A stretch of DNA of 64,000 bases from Clavaria fumosa. Its lineage: Eukaryota; Basidiomycota; Agaricomycetes; Agaricales; Clavariaceae. The translations under genes were made by a program, and so were the position numbers. The stretch spans positions 2,046,001-2,110,000 of the forward strand of contig OX637798.1 of the NCBI GenBank assembly GCA_951802425.1, in the 5' to 3' direction. The notes below the pieces were generated by a model, which ran no database searches, had not been told where the DNA came from, and saw only the letters and a program-made list of their open reading frames with translations. Below are positions 12,671 to 22,587 of the stretch, one piece after another; the stretch's first letter is position 1; each line of letters opens with the position of its first letter.

Positions 12671-13282
12671 CCTCTCATTAGTGAGCTACTCCCCATGCTC
12701 TTCACCGGCGGCTAATGTTACTGATCTCCCACTGGAAAGTTACCATCTTGGACAATGTCGTCAGCGACACTCTCCTTAATACCGTGCATCTGTAATGATG
12801 GTATGACACTTAATGCGCAAGGTCATATCCATGCGCGGTGCAAGAAACTAGATGCATGATGAGCCCGTGTCGCATGGGGTTGTGAAATCCACATGTGGAA
12901 TTGTCAATGAGCTTGCTTTACTGTATAGGAAGAATCTATTTGTGCATAAGTGTACTGCGTACTGCATTCAATAAGCCTGAGGTCTACATTCCAAAGCCAT
13001 ATCTACAGAGGCAAGGAAAAGTTCTTCCACCCAGCCCTGAACTGCACATCAAAACTGTGTCAGGAATCTATAAAATTGGTCAATGCGAGTGCCAAGTGTA
13101 TCAGCAACTTGGATCCCAAAATCATGATTATAGGAAATAATCATGTTCAGGATATGGGCATGTTGATAGCTTGGCAGATCTGCATCGAAATTTGGTGGTG
13201 TGTTGTGCCTATTGCAGGAACTTGAGCTGGTGCAGCTAATTGTTGTCAGATGTTCATCAGGAAAAAATGCTCAAACAATATA
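12671..13282. other. intergenic flank of the repeat block
   Basis: No gene seen. Composition changes inside this stretch. Up to about 12890 it resembles the gene-rich left part, with CpG present. After about 12895 CpG nearly disappears and the DNA becomes AT-rich, as in the repeat block that follows. The string catcaggaaa occurs at about 13249 and again just past the other edge of the block at about 45441. Confidence 0.5.
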
Positions 13283-15037
13283 GTACCATGTAGCCATGGT
13301 AGCAGCAGTAGCCCAGTAGCTAGTAAAGAGTTATATAGGCCCAGTAGATCCCATATATTGCTCTGTAGTAATGGTAGTTCCTATATATTGCTCTGAAGCA
13401 CTGAGTAGGTCCCATACAAGGCACCAGAGTATACAAAGGACATATGATGTGATTCAATAGTACTTGGTAGTTTACTTGTCTCAAATGGTAGCCAGGGTTG
13501 ATACTACAATAGACTGTGGTAGTGCTATGTGCCACTCCCTGCTGCCACCACTGCTCCTGCCTTCCTCTGCACACCAGCCCCCACAAAATCAATGGCCCAG
13601 GTCCCCACTGTCAGTCTGTGACTGCAGTAGGGGGCCTGGGCCATTGCTGCTGCTGCCACCCCTGCCACCCCTGCCATTGATGTTCCTGCTGCCACCACTG
13701 CCACTGCTGTTGCCATCAATGTTGCTGCCACCATCACTGTTGCTGCTGCCACTGCCACCATCACCCTCACCATTGCTGCTGCCACTGCCACCATCACCCT
13801 CACCATTGCTGCTGCTGCTGCCACCCTCACTGTTGCTGCTGCCACTGCCACCATCACTGTTGCTGCTGCCACTGCCACCATCACTGTTGCTGCTGCCACT
13901 GCCACCATCACCCTCACCATTGCTGCTGCTGCTGCCACCCTCACTGTTGCTGCTGCCACTGCCACCATCACCCTCACCATTGCTGCTGCTGCTGCCACCC
14001 TCACTGTTGCTGCTGCCACTGCCACCATCACCCTCACCATTGCTGCTGCTGCTGCCACCCTCACTGTTGCTGCTGCCACTGCTGATGTTGCTGCTGCTGC
14101 TGCTGTTGCTGCCACCACCATCACTGTTGCTGTTGATGCTGCTGCCACTGTTGTTTTGCTGCTGCTGCTGCTGTTGCTTTGCTGCCACTACTGCCTAATG
14201 CTTTACTGCTGCTGCCACTGGGGTCATCATCATTGCCGGAGGAGAGAGAGGGAAGGAAGAGGGAGGAGAGAGGGAGGGAGATAGAGGGAGGGAGATAGAG
14301 GAGAGGGGAGAAGTGCTGCCACCCTCACCATTGCCCTGTAGATTAAAAAAATGAAAAGAATATGAAAAAAAAGGGAGAGGGTGCACCTGGTGGCCCCTTG
14401 CTGAGGGTGCTGCTGCTGTCATTGTTGTCACTGAAGGAGAGAGGGAGAGGGAGAAGGAGAAGGTGCTGCTGCCACCACTGTCATCACTGGAGGAGAGAAA
14501 GGGAGAAGTTACCACTGCTGCTGTTGTCATCACTGGAGGTGAGGGTGAGGGTGAGGGTACTGCTGCCATCATTGTTGTTGCTGGAGGTGAGGGTGAGGGT
14601 GAGGGTGCCACTGTTGTCATTGCTGGGGATGGGAGAAAGAGAGAGGGTGATGGTGGGAGGCAGAGAGAATGACAAGTTCAACACAGAGCATGTGACAACT
14701 TTCTGAGATGGCAATTCCCACCATGCCACAAGTACAGCCACAAGCTTACCAAATCAGTGACCCACAAATGTTTTTACCCATTTCTCAGTCAATTCTCAAG
14801 ATTTGTTTTTGGAAAGACACTACTTGATCTGTAGATTAATGTGGGTATGTCAAAAATTTTAATTGATATTTTCTGTACTAATTTAGCAAAATAAATGGGT
14901 CTCAATGTATCCAAATGATGGCTTGTGCAATCTTGATTCCAAAGGCTCTGAAAATAATAATGGAATGCTTCTGGGTTTATGTGACTCACATTTCATGCAA
15001 AATTTTAAATTCTGTGCTGTTCTAAATATGCTGAGTA
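13283..15037. repeat. outer inverted-repeat arm, left copy
   Basis: This stretch recurs in inverted orientation at 43898-45438. The outer edge is taccatgtagccatggtag here and its reverse complement at 45420-45438. The inner edge is ctaaatatgctgagta here and its reverse complement at 43898. Conserved sub-blocks include the unique sequence 13283-13560 and 14700-15037. The middle is a GCT/ACC-rich satellite whose unit number differs between arms. Translated frames over the satellite (Ser/Gly-rich or Leu/Pro-rich) reflect the repeat and not a gene. Confidence 0.85.
13620..14200. repeat. compound minisatellite with a 60-bp higher-order unit
   Basis: Built from short modules (tgctgctgcc, actgccaccatcac, cctcaccat, cctcactgt). 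A 60-bp higher-order unit is repeated exactly at 13921-13980 and 13981-14040, and again in part from 14041. The opposite strand would read Ser/Gly/Asn-rich in one frame. Frames remain open on both strands only because the unit length is a multiple of three. Purine-rich GAGAGGGAGG tracts (14240-14310, 14440-14670) follow. Confidence 0.9.
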
Positions 15038-15464
15038 CTCTGTTGTTAGGGATGGGAGTAATCCCATAGTCAGAGTGCAGAGTATCTAGTGCATAGCCTA
15101 CAATCATCCACCATTGTGGCTAGTAGTTAATAGAACCTCTTGGAGCACAGTTCTATGTTCTATGATAAGTGCCTTGAGAGAGGCATTAGGAATGGTGTCC
15201 CATTGACTGACCATATTACCTGCCATACTTCTCTGAATTACCTGCAAGGATCTAGTGTTGCCACAGCTAGACTAGTCACAAGCCAGCTAGACCAGCTGCA
15301 GCTCGTGACTACTCTAGCTGGTCTCAATTTGTCTTAGCTGTAGTCATAGCCGCAGCTGGTGAGTTTAGCTGACTATAGTCATGGCTTAGCTGCCAACTCT
15401 TATATTATAATTATGTGTTCATTCTCACTGCTGTAATGCCCTGGTGGTCATGACACTGTGGTAC

Positions 15465-15756
15465 TGTATCAGACTGGGTCTCACACAACTTAAGCGTAAG
15501 GTCATGATGACAATACTAAGATAAGGGGAAAAGGGTACAAGAATGGAAAAGACGTAGTATATATAGCGAACGCTTCGGCATTTGCCGGCGTTCCCACGCT
15601 CGGACCTCTCGGATCACGTGATGCGCCCAGGCCCAGGTCATGTGATCTTACGATTATGTAATCTGACCACAGCCACAGGTCATGTGACCTTCCAACAACC
15701 CTCCCCAGTTTCTCCACAACTGCACTTTGGGATGGCTTACATAAGCGATCCTAACA
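15465..15756 (-). repeat. 3' LTR of the chromovirus
   Basis: About 292 bp. On the plus strand it begins tgtatcagactgggtctc and ends gcgatcctaaca. It matches 20767-21060 with scattered single-base and small indel differences, for example gcgaacgcttcggcattt against gcaaatgcttcggcactt. Confidence 0.9.
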
Positions 15757-15772
15757 TCACCCCCCTCTTAAG
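15757..15772 (-). other. polypurine tract of the chromovirus
   Basis: In element orientation the stretch reads cttaagaggggggtga directly before the 3' LTR start TGTTAGG, the expected position for the plus-strand primer of an LTR retrotransposon. It starts just before the polyprotein stop codon region. Confidence 0.75.
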
Positions 15773-18700
15773 GCTGGGCGTCCCGACCAGCTAGCTTGGC
15801 CTTGTCGGGGTGGGAGAGGAAGAAGTCCCGGAGAAGCAACGTTACGTTAGTGAGGTTCCTACGGGGCTCCCAAGTGTTTTCCTCCACTGGATATCCCAAC
15901 CACTTCACCAAGTACTTCACCCCACGTCCCACCTTCTTAACATCAAGGATCGCCTCCACATCATACTCCAGGTGGTCGTCATCAATCGTAGGGGGTGGAG
16001 GGGGAGGCAGGTTCTGAGAAGGGAAGGAGGGGGGGTGGTATGGTGTCAACAGCAACTCATTGAAGACCCGATGGATGCGCCAGGCCCGAGGGAGCTTGAG
16101 GCGATACCCAGCAGGTCCCACCTTCTCCTCAACTGCAAAGGGGCCTGCTCTCTTGTTGTCAAGCTTTTTACAGGGCCGGTCCATCTTCAAGTTTCTAGTA
16201 TCCAGCCAGACCAGATCTCCCTCAGAGTACTCCTGACTTGGGCGTTTCCCCTTATCGTAGCTCTTCTTCATCGCTGCCACCGCTTTCTCCATTGCCTCCT
16301 TGGCTGCTCTTCGGGACTCCGTGAGCTTAGCCATCCACTCGTCTGCCGCCGGGTTCACCTCAGAAGGTGGCCGGAGCCCCCCATTCCATGGGTGTCGTCC
16401 ATAATCGAGGAAGAAAGGTGTCTGTCCTGTCGCTGAGTGCTCACGATTATTAAGAGCAAACTCCGCAGTGGACAACCATTCAGCCCAGTCATCCTGGAGA
16501 TGGTCCACATAAGCCCGGAGATAGATCTCCATCTCCTGGTTCGCCCGTTCCGTCTGTCCATCAGTCTGTGGATGAAAGGCAGTACTTGGATTTGCCTTTA
16601 CCCGGATCATGGAGTAGAACTCCTTCATGAAGCGGGACACAAACTGGGACCCCCGGTCACTCACAACCTTGTGAGGGACTCCATGGTCATGAAACACTTG
16701 ATCCCGGAGGAGACGCACTGCTCCAAGTCCTGTGAGGTCGAGCCCAATCGCTTCGAGCAGTGTCTGTTTCGTGAATTTGTCGACAATAACAAGGATGGCA
16801 TTATGTCCACGGGAGAGGGGGAGGGGACTGACTATGTCCCATGAAATCACCGACCAGGGACCATCGGGCACCAGATGGGGGTGCAGTGGGGCAGCACGCT
16901 TGGTATGGTCGGGCTTCGTCCGCTGGCATGTCTCACACCCCTGGGCATACTGATCCGCATCTTTTACCATGTCTGGCCACCAATAACCCTTCACTAGTGC
17001 TGCTCTCAACTTCCGGGGCCCAGGGTGTCCAGCAGCGGGGAGGTCATGCTCAAACTCGAGAATGGCCTCACGAGCTCCTAGGGGGACCCAAGTGACTATC
17101 CCCTTCCGCCAGAGTCCAGCACGATCTCGTGTCCACTCATCATCAAGCTCCTCCGGCTTCTGTATGTGTACCGCGCTATTTTTCTGGAGTAGCGTCTCCA
17201 TTTCCGATGTGAATGACACACGGACTTCCGTTTCCGGGAAAACCTGCACCGGTGCATCCTCCTCCACCATCTCTCCATAGTCTGGTCTCTGGGAGAGTGC
17301 ATCTGCCTTTGTATTCGACTTGCCAGTGCGATACTTTATCTCAAAGTCAAAGCACTGGAGCTCTCCAACCCAACGAACCTGCCTTGGCTTCAACTTCTGG
17401 GGCTTCCGGAAGTACTGGAGGTTTGCATGGTCCGTCCAGATCTCGATCATCTCCTCTGCTCCAATGAGGTATGCTCGCCACTCGCGAAGTGCCCGAATCA
17501 CAGCCAAGAACTCCTTGTCGTACACATCGTAGTTCTTCTCAGCTGCAGTGAGGGCCTTGGAGATATAGTCAACAACTCTCCAGGTTCCATCCATCTGCTG
17601 CTGCGAGAGCACTCCACCAGTTGCCAGGTTGCTTGCATCTGTCTCTACCTTCCATCTCCCTTTGTCCTGAGGCAGAGCCAAGACCGGGGCCGATACGAGT
17701 GCCTGGCGGAGATCTCGGAAGGCTGCTTCCTCCTCCTCCTCCCATTTCCATGGAACATTCCCAGTCAGCCGGAAGAGTGGCTTTGCCTGGGCAGAAAGAT
17801 TTGGGATGTGCCGGCGGAGGTAGTTCAGCATTCCATTGAACCTCTGGACATCCTTCACATTCTTGGGACGTGGCCAATCTCGGACTGCCACACCCTTGGC
17901 TGGATCATGCTCTAGTCTGTTGTGGGAGATCTTCATCCCCAGGAAGATGATCTCGCTCTTCTCAAACTCGCATTTACTGAGTTTGAGACACAACCCATTC
18001 TCTCCAAACTTCCTCAAGACCCGATCCATCCAGTACCAGTGTGTAGCCAAGTCCTCTGCAAACACAATGACATCATCCACATAGGCCCTCACATGTCCTC
18101 CTGCAATCTCCTCCCTCAACACATGATTCATGAAGTGTTGGAAGGTGGCAGGGGCATTCTGCAGTCCAAACCACATGACAGCTGGTTCGGAGAGTCCACG
18201 GGGTGTCAGGAAGGCGCAGCAGTGCTGGTGCTCGGGCCAGACCTGCATAGATGGGAAACCTCCCTTTGCATCAATCTTAGAGTAGATCGACGCTCCTTTA
18301 AGCACATCCACTGTGTCTCGGATGCAGGGGAGGGGGTACTTGTCCTTGATCAGGTGTGCATTCAGCCTCGAGTAGTCGATGATTGGCCGCAGTTTGTCCT
18401 TCTCATGTTTGAAGAAGAAGGGGCTGGCATACGGGGATTTCGAGGGCTGGATTCGTCCAGAAGCAAGCTGCTCATCCACCCAACGGTTCATCTCCACCAT
18501 CTCCTGCCATGTCAAAGAATACAGCTTGGAGGAGAGGTGCTCAGGGTCCTTTTTGAACTCAATCTTAATATCGAAGTCTGGTCGGGAGCGGGGAAGTTCA
18601 TCCCACTTTGCTTCACTAAACACCAAAGGGTAGCGGCTGGGCCAATCGGGGGTAGGGCCAGAGTTGGGAAAACGGGTGTCCAGAATACTTGTGGATGCGA

Positions 18701-20195
18701 GGGTACTCGTTTTCAGGGGTGCAGGGGCTCGAGGGGATGGGGAACACTGTGGGGGGCAGCGGGTAAGGCTCAGCTCTGCCTTCTGCCAGTCGATATCCGG
18801 GTTATGCCGCTTGAGCCAGTCATGCCCAAGGATGACCTTGTGGGACTGGGTCTTTCCCAGCAGAAAGTGGATCCGCTCCTGGTGGTCACCAACTCTCACC
18901 AGCACCTCTATCCCATATCGGACCTTTCCATCCCTGTTCTGTGTCCCATCCACATTATACATGGTGATTGGGTTCAGCAGGAGAGATGGCTCCAGTCCCA
19001 CTCCTTTCGCCCACTCCAAATCCATGAAGCAGTTGGTGCACCCTGAGTCAACAAGGGCCTTCATTGTGGTCCCTTTGCCAGTGCTGAAAGCCTCCAAGTG
19101 CACCTGGATGGCTAGCTCTTGTGGCACATGTTTCCGCACTTCTGGCCGCACTCTGGTTAGGCGCTCTGCCAGTCTCACTTCCTCCTTCACCTCAGCCCCA
19201 ATTCGGGTATGTCTCCACTGCAAGATAGTATATCGGGGTATACTTGCAGCAGGCACAGGGATGGAAAGGGGGCTGGCACACTTCTTCTCCCCAGTGGGAG
19301 TCCTCCTCTCTCTCTCACACAGCTCTATGCAGGCTCGGAGCCGTGCAATCTCTTTCTCATATCCCTCTGCCATTTGGGGGGCACATGGTGCTGCCCAGGT
19401 TTGGGCCCTTGGGACCTGCAGATGCGTATCAGGCAGGGGGCAGAAATGGACAGCATGGCCAGTCTGGTGGCATCGGAAACAACATCTCTCATCAGCAGGG
19501 GCCCATCCTCGGGCCATGGCCACATCTGGAGTACACAGCAGAGGGGTCACAAGAGGTTGTGAAATGGTCACGGCAGGTTGCGCGGGGGTCACAGTGGGTC
19601 GCGGTGTCCGTTCCGTGAGTATCCCATCCAGTCGCCTTTGCTGGGCATCAAGCCTCTCAGCCAGCACCTTCCATTCTCCATATGTCTCTGGCATCGGGGA
19701 GACACCATAGATTCTCTCCACCAACCTCCTACTCAGGTTCAACTCCAGCCAATGGACTAGGATTCCTGAGTCCTTCTCTGCACTCAACTTCGCCCATCGG
19801 AACAGCGTCTCGAATTTCGCGAAGAACTCTGGTGCTGTCATGGCACCCTGTTTCAGCCCTGCAATATCGGCAAGGGCAGTCGCACGGTCATTCGGGTCAT
19901 CGAATGTGCACTTCATCTCCTCCACAAACTCTGCCCAGGTTCCGGCCTCGCCACTACCCAGGATCTCTTCCGCCTTCATATTCGCCCACTCTGCAGCAAA
20001 TCCTTCTCCAGTAATTTTGCTCAGAGCAAGAAGGACCTTCACCAGGTCCACAGCATAGACAGTTGGGTTCACCATAAACAGGAGGCGAAGGGATCGGAGG
20101 AACGTACAGAAGTTCCTTTTCTGCCCATCAAAGGGGGCAACAGATAGGTCAAGCCTCATAGGTTGGGCTACAGGCGGGGCGACTTGGTCTGCCAT
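15768..20195 (-). CDS. gypsy polyprotein (Gag-PR-RT-RNaseH-IN-chromodomain), about 1475 aa
   Basis: Single uninterrupted reading frame starting MADQVAPPVAQ. Domains in order: a Gag region (residues ~15-200) and a CCHC zinc knuckle CFRCHQTGHAVHFC (~240-253). The aspartic protease has ALVDSGCTNCFMD. The reverse transcriptase has DFDIKIEF, LNAHLIKDKYPLP and YVDDVIVFAED. RNase H has VETDASNLATGGVL. The integrase has an HHCC zinc finger (HPGPRKLRAALVKGYWWPDM, GCETCQRTKPDH) and D,D35E-type segments WDIVSPLPLS, VSDRGSQFVS and TDGQTERANQ. A C-terminal chromodomain (VEAILDVKKV, YLVKWLGYPVEENTWEPRRN) makes it a chromovirus and would direct integration to modified histones. No stop or frameshift was seen, so it may be active or recently so. 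Confidence 0.96.
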   Translation of the reverse strand: MADQVAPPVAQPMRLDLSVAPFDGQKRNFCTFLRSLRLLFMVNPTVYAVDLVKVLLALSKITGEGFAAEWANMKAEEILGSGEAGTWAEFVEEMKCTFDDPNDRATALADIAGLKQGAMTAPEFFAKFETLFRWAKLSAEKDSGILVHWLELNLSRRLVERIYGVSPMPETYGEWKVLAERLDAQQRRLDGILTERTPRPTVTPAQPAVTISQPLVTPLLCTPDVAMARGWAPADERCCFRCHQTGHAVHFCPLPDTHLQVPRAQTWAAPCAPQMAEGYEKEIARLRACIELCERERRTPTGEKKCASPLSIPVPAASIPRYTILQWRHTRIGAEVKEEVRLAERLTRVRPEVRKHVPQELAIQVHLEAFSTGKGTTMKALVDSGCTNCFMDLEWAKGVGLEPSLLLNPITMYNVDGTQNRDGKVRYGIEVLVRVGDHQERIHFLLGKTQSHKVILGHDWLKRHNPDIDWQKAELSLTRCPPQCSPSPRAPAPLKTSTLASTSILDTRFPNSGPTPDWPSRYPLVFSEAKWDELPRSRPDFDIKIEFKKDPEHLSSKLYSLTWQEMVEMNRWVDEQLASGRIQPSKSPYASPFFFKHEKDKLRPIIDYSRLNAHLIKDKYPLPCIRDTVDVLKGASIYSKIDAKGGFPSMQVWPEHQHCCAFLTPRGLSEPAVMWFGLQNAPATFQHFMNHVLREEIAGGHVRAYVDDVIVFAEDLATHWYWMDRVLRKFGENGLCLKLSKCEFEKSEIIFLGMKISHNRLEHDPAKGVAVRDWPRPKNVKDVQRFNGMLNYLRRHIPNLSAQAKPLFRLTGNVPWKWEEEEEAAFRDLRQALVSAPVLALPQDKGRWKVETDASNLATGGVLSQQQMDGTWRVVDYISKALTAAEKNYDVYDKEFLAVIRALREWRAYLIGAEEMIEIWTDHANLQYFRKPQKLKPRQVRWVGELQCFDFEIKYRTGKSNTKADALSQRPDYGEMVEEDAPVQVFPETEVRVSFTSEMETLLQKNSAVHIQKPEELDDEWTRDRAGLWRKGIVTWVPLGAREAILEFEHDLPAAGHPGPRKLRAALVKGYWWPDMVKDADQYAQGCETCQRTKPDHTKRAAPLHPHLVPDGPWSVISWDIVSPLPLSRGHNAILVIVDKFTKQTLLEAIGLDLTGLGAVRLLRDQVFHDHGVPHKVVSDRGSQFVSRFMKEFYSMIRVKANPSTAFHPQTDGQTERANQEMEIYLRAYVDHLQDDWAEWLSTAEFALNNREHSATGQTPFFLDYGRHPWNGGLRPPSEVNPAADEWMAKLTESRRAAKEAMEKAVAAMKKSYDKGKRPSQEYSEGDLVWLDTRNLKMDRPCKKLDNKRAGPFAVEEKVGPAGYRLKLPRAWRIHRVFNELLLTPYHPPSFPSQNLPPPPPPTIDDDHLEYDVEAILDVKKVGRGVKYLVKWLGYPVEENTWEPRRNLTNVTLLLRDFFLSHPDKAKLAGRDAQP

Positions 20196-20766
20196 CACAG
20201 GCCCTGGATGCTGTAAATAAAGTTCCAGGCCTTGGGCACTCAGGATTTCTTCGATCTCTTAACAGTCCTGTACTCTTAGGCTGCTCTTCTGTGTACTTAT
20301 GTACCTATAGAACTCTTATTCTATGAAACTTTTGTTAACGTGGGGCCCAAATGGTGTCCCAGGTGGTCGCTCCACAACTCCTAATGAGTTGCCCATGCGC
20401 CCTTCTGACAATGGTCACAGAGCAAGGGCCCTGTCCACTGGACCAGGAAACTACAGAAAGACTATGTAGGGGCCTTTCCTTGCCCTGTACACTACACGAT
20501 TCACTGGTATGTAGCTGTAAAACAAAGTTCCGGGCCTTGGGCACTCGGTATCACTTGGGGAGGGTCACAGTTGACTTCCTCCTGGTCTGGTCATGTGTAT
20601 CTACACACAGTAAAAATTTCGCGCGGTTCTGTTACACACCGCGGGCAGGGTGAAGGAGAAGAGGATGATAGGGGCTGAGCTGTGACAATGTGTCACAGTT
20701 TGAAATTAAGGGTCCAGGCTAGCCGGGTTAGGACACGGGGCTAGGGTGGACAGGCGGATCTTAGTA
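20196..20766 (-). other. untranslated leader of the chromovirus with an internal duplication
   Basis: Lies between the 5' LTR and the polyprotein start in element orientation. A ~45-bp block occurs twice, at about 20211-20255 and 20511-20560 (aaagttccaggccttgggcact and aaagttccgggccttgggcact). The palindromic tgacaatgtgtca lies near 20684. No protein frame is supported. No canonical TGG-type primer-binding site was obvious next to the 5' LTR. Confidence 0.6.
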
Positions 20767-21060
20767 TTATATCAGACTGGGTCTCACACAACTTAAGCGT
20801 AAGGTCATGACAACAATACTAAGATAAGGGGAAAAGAGTACCAAAAAGGAAAAGCGAAAGTACTTATAGCAAATGCTTCGGCACTTGCCGGCGTTCCCAC
20901 GCTCGGACCCTCGGATCACGTGATGCGCCCAGGCCCCAGGTCATGTGATCTTACATGATTACATAATCTGACCCAGCCACAGGTCATGTGACCTTCCAAC
21001 AACCCTCCCCAGTTTCTCCACAACTGCACTTTGGGATGGCTTACATAAGCGATCCTAACA
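20767..21060 (-). repeat. 5' LTR of the chromovirus
   Basis: About 294 bp direct repeat of 15465-15756, ending gcgatcctaaca on the plus strand. As the upstream LTR in element orientation it should carry the promoter. The string tcacgtgatgcgcc (E-box-like CACGTG) and several gtcatgtgatc elements are shared by both LTRs. Confidence 0.88.
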
Positions 21061-21363
21061 GAATGATAAAGTCAGCACAGCAGGGATAAAAAGGTGAGTT
21101 ACAACATGGCTAACAAGATAATAGAGCATTTAACAGTGAAATATTTGAAAGATAAAGTGCTATTCTCAACTTATTTCACTTGAAACTTTACATCAAACCT
21201 AGCCATAGCTTAGCTGCAGCTATCAGCTATGGAAATATCAATAGCCATAGTCATAGCTGCTTTGTAGCCATAGCTGATTGCTAGCTAGGCTACAGCTACA
21301 ATCAGCTAAGGCTATGGCTATTAGTCAGCTACTAGTCATAGCTGTGGCAACACTACAAGGATC

Positions 21364-22358
21364 ACTCATGTGTTACCAGTGTGATTCAGTGGTTCTAGGT
21401 AATCTCTGATAAATCTCATTGACAGAACAATCCCCTCACTCTTATTATGAACATGTCAGTGTCACATATAGTTATGCACATCTCATTGAATATTTGCATA
21501 GGCATATGAAGGAAATATTGTAAGAATGTCATGTTGATACCTTCAGGGTTTCAGAATGTATGCCCCTCAAAGTAGAGACATTGCTTGTGGCATTCCTATA
21601 GTCAAATCATTATATCCATCTATGAGACTGTTCTGTTGTACCATGTAGCATATGGGTGTATGCCTACATTTATTGTCTACATGTCTACAAAGTTTCATGG
21701 GAAACCAATAGAAACTGGCTGAGATATTTACAAAAGGAATTACTGTAAATATTGCACCAAAAATGCAAATTGTTATAGCATGCCAAGTTTCTGTTCAGCT
21801 ATTCTGCATATAGTATTGATCTATAGCTATATTTTATCTCTACCTGTGTGCAAAGTTTTATGAGGATTGATTGAGAACTCATGGAGTTATTTACAATTTG
21901 GTAAAAACTTGTTGACAGTCAAAGTGCTGTACTTGCCCAGTTGGGACAGTCATCCAAAGTCTTGGTCAGCCATCCATCCTAAAGGGGGATAAATTTCACA
22001 GGGGAACCATATCCAGGAATTGTTACATAAGCTGGATTGCTGTAAATAATCATTTATCCTTGTTATTTTTCAAGGGCAAATCCCCCTGGACCCAAAATGG
22101 TCCAAAACACCTTTTAGAGATGGCCAGAGAGTGGCACAGAGGCCAAACTGCCTAATTAGGCATGATTTAAGTGGAGTTTGAACTTTAAAATCAAACCTTC
22201 AGTTTTGAACTTTCTTTCAAAACTGACTCAGAGGCCCACACACTCATCAGGAGTACCTATTAATAAATTTACTGTATCAGGCCAATGCACAGCCTCCTCT
22301 GAGTCACTTCAAAACAGCCTTGACTAATTTAGGGAAGTCCAAATGAGGGATATGACTC
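21364..22358. other. AT-rich, CpG-poor repeat DNA without a gene
   Basis: No coding frame supported. It is left-side sequence of the repeat block with no counterpart in the right arm. It ends with tatgactc, the 8-bp target repeat of the small element that starts at 22359. Confidence 0.5.
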
Positions 22359-22579
22359 TAGTGTTGCCACGGCTCGGCTTTTTTCGGCTTGGCTCGGCTA
22401 AACCGAGTGAGCCATTGGACAATGCACAATGGGAGGAGAGATTTTGATACATCTGATCATTCATTCCTTCTGTGAGAGCCCAAAGCTGCTTATTCTGTGG
22501 GATTACCTGTTGATTTGAAGCCACAATACTCAATGCAAATTCCCAAAAAAGAAATCGGCTCGAGCCGTTGGCAACACTA
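22359..22579. mobile_element. 221-bp hAT-type MITE with 8-bp target duplication
   Basis: Ends are tagtgttgccacggctcgg on the left and the complement of tagtgttgccaacggctcg on the right. The flanking direct repeat tatgactc occurs at 22351-22358 and 22580-22587. The first 11 bases match those of the element at 15253, so the two probably use the same transposase. It contains no gene. It retains several CpGs (ctcggct) while its surroundings have few. Confidence 0.92.
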
Positions 22580-22587
22580 TATGACTC

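Larger units (their letters stand above)
15465..21060 (-). mobile_element. Ty3/gypsy chromovirus, complete, minus strand
   Basis: Two direct repeats (15465-15756 and 20767-21060) bracket one intact polyprotein gene on the minus strand. In element orientation each LTR begins TGTTAGGATCGCTTATG. A polypurine tract (ttaagaggggggtga) abuts the 3' LTR. I could not find a 5-bp target duplication: the left flank is ggtac and the right flank gaatg. The downstream ends of the two LTRs differ slightly (CTGATACA and CTGATATA), so one edge may be altered. It lies inside the hAT-type element 15253-21355 and is therefore younger than it. Confidence 0.9.
15253..21355. mobile_element. hAT-type element with 8-bp target duplication, split by a chromovirus
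   Basis: Terminal inverted repeats tagtgttgccacagcta (15253 onward) and its complement ending at 21355 are flanked by the direct 8-bp repeat caaggatc (15245-15252 and 21356-21363). An 8-bp duplication and TAGNG-like termini are the hAT signature. Without the retroelement at 15465-21060 only about 500 bp remain, made of AGCTG/CAGCT-rich palindromic subterminal repeats. It has no transposase of its own, so it is a non-autonomous element. The 221-bp element at 22359 has closely related ends. Confidence 0.88.

Noticed and set aside
13464..14198. Leu/Pro-rich (+) and Ser/Gly- or Ala/Val-rich (-) open frames as genes
   Set aside because: All three lie on the 60-bp satellite whose unit is a multiple of three, so frames stay open on both strands without selection.
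15810..20058. Several long plus-strand frames (up to 374 codons) across the chromovirus
   Set aside because: They are antisense shadows of the polyprotein, with no family features and no continuity between them.
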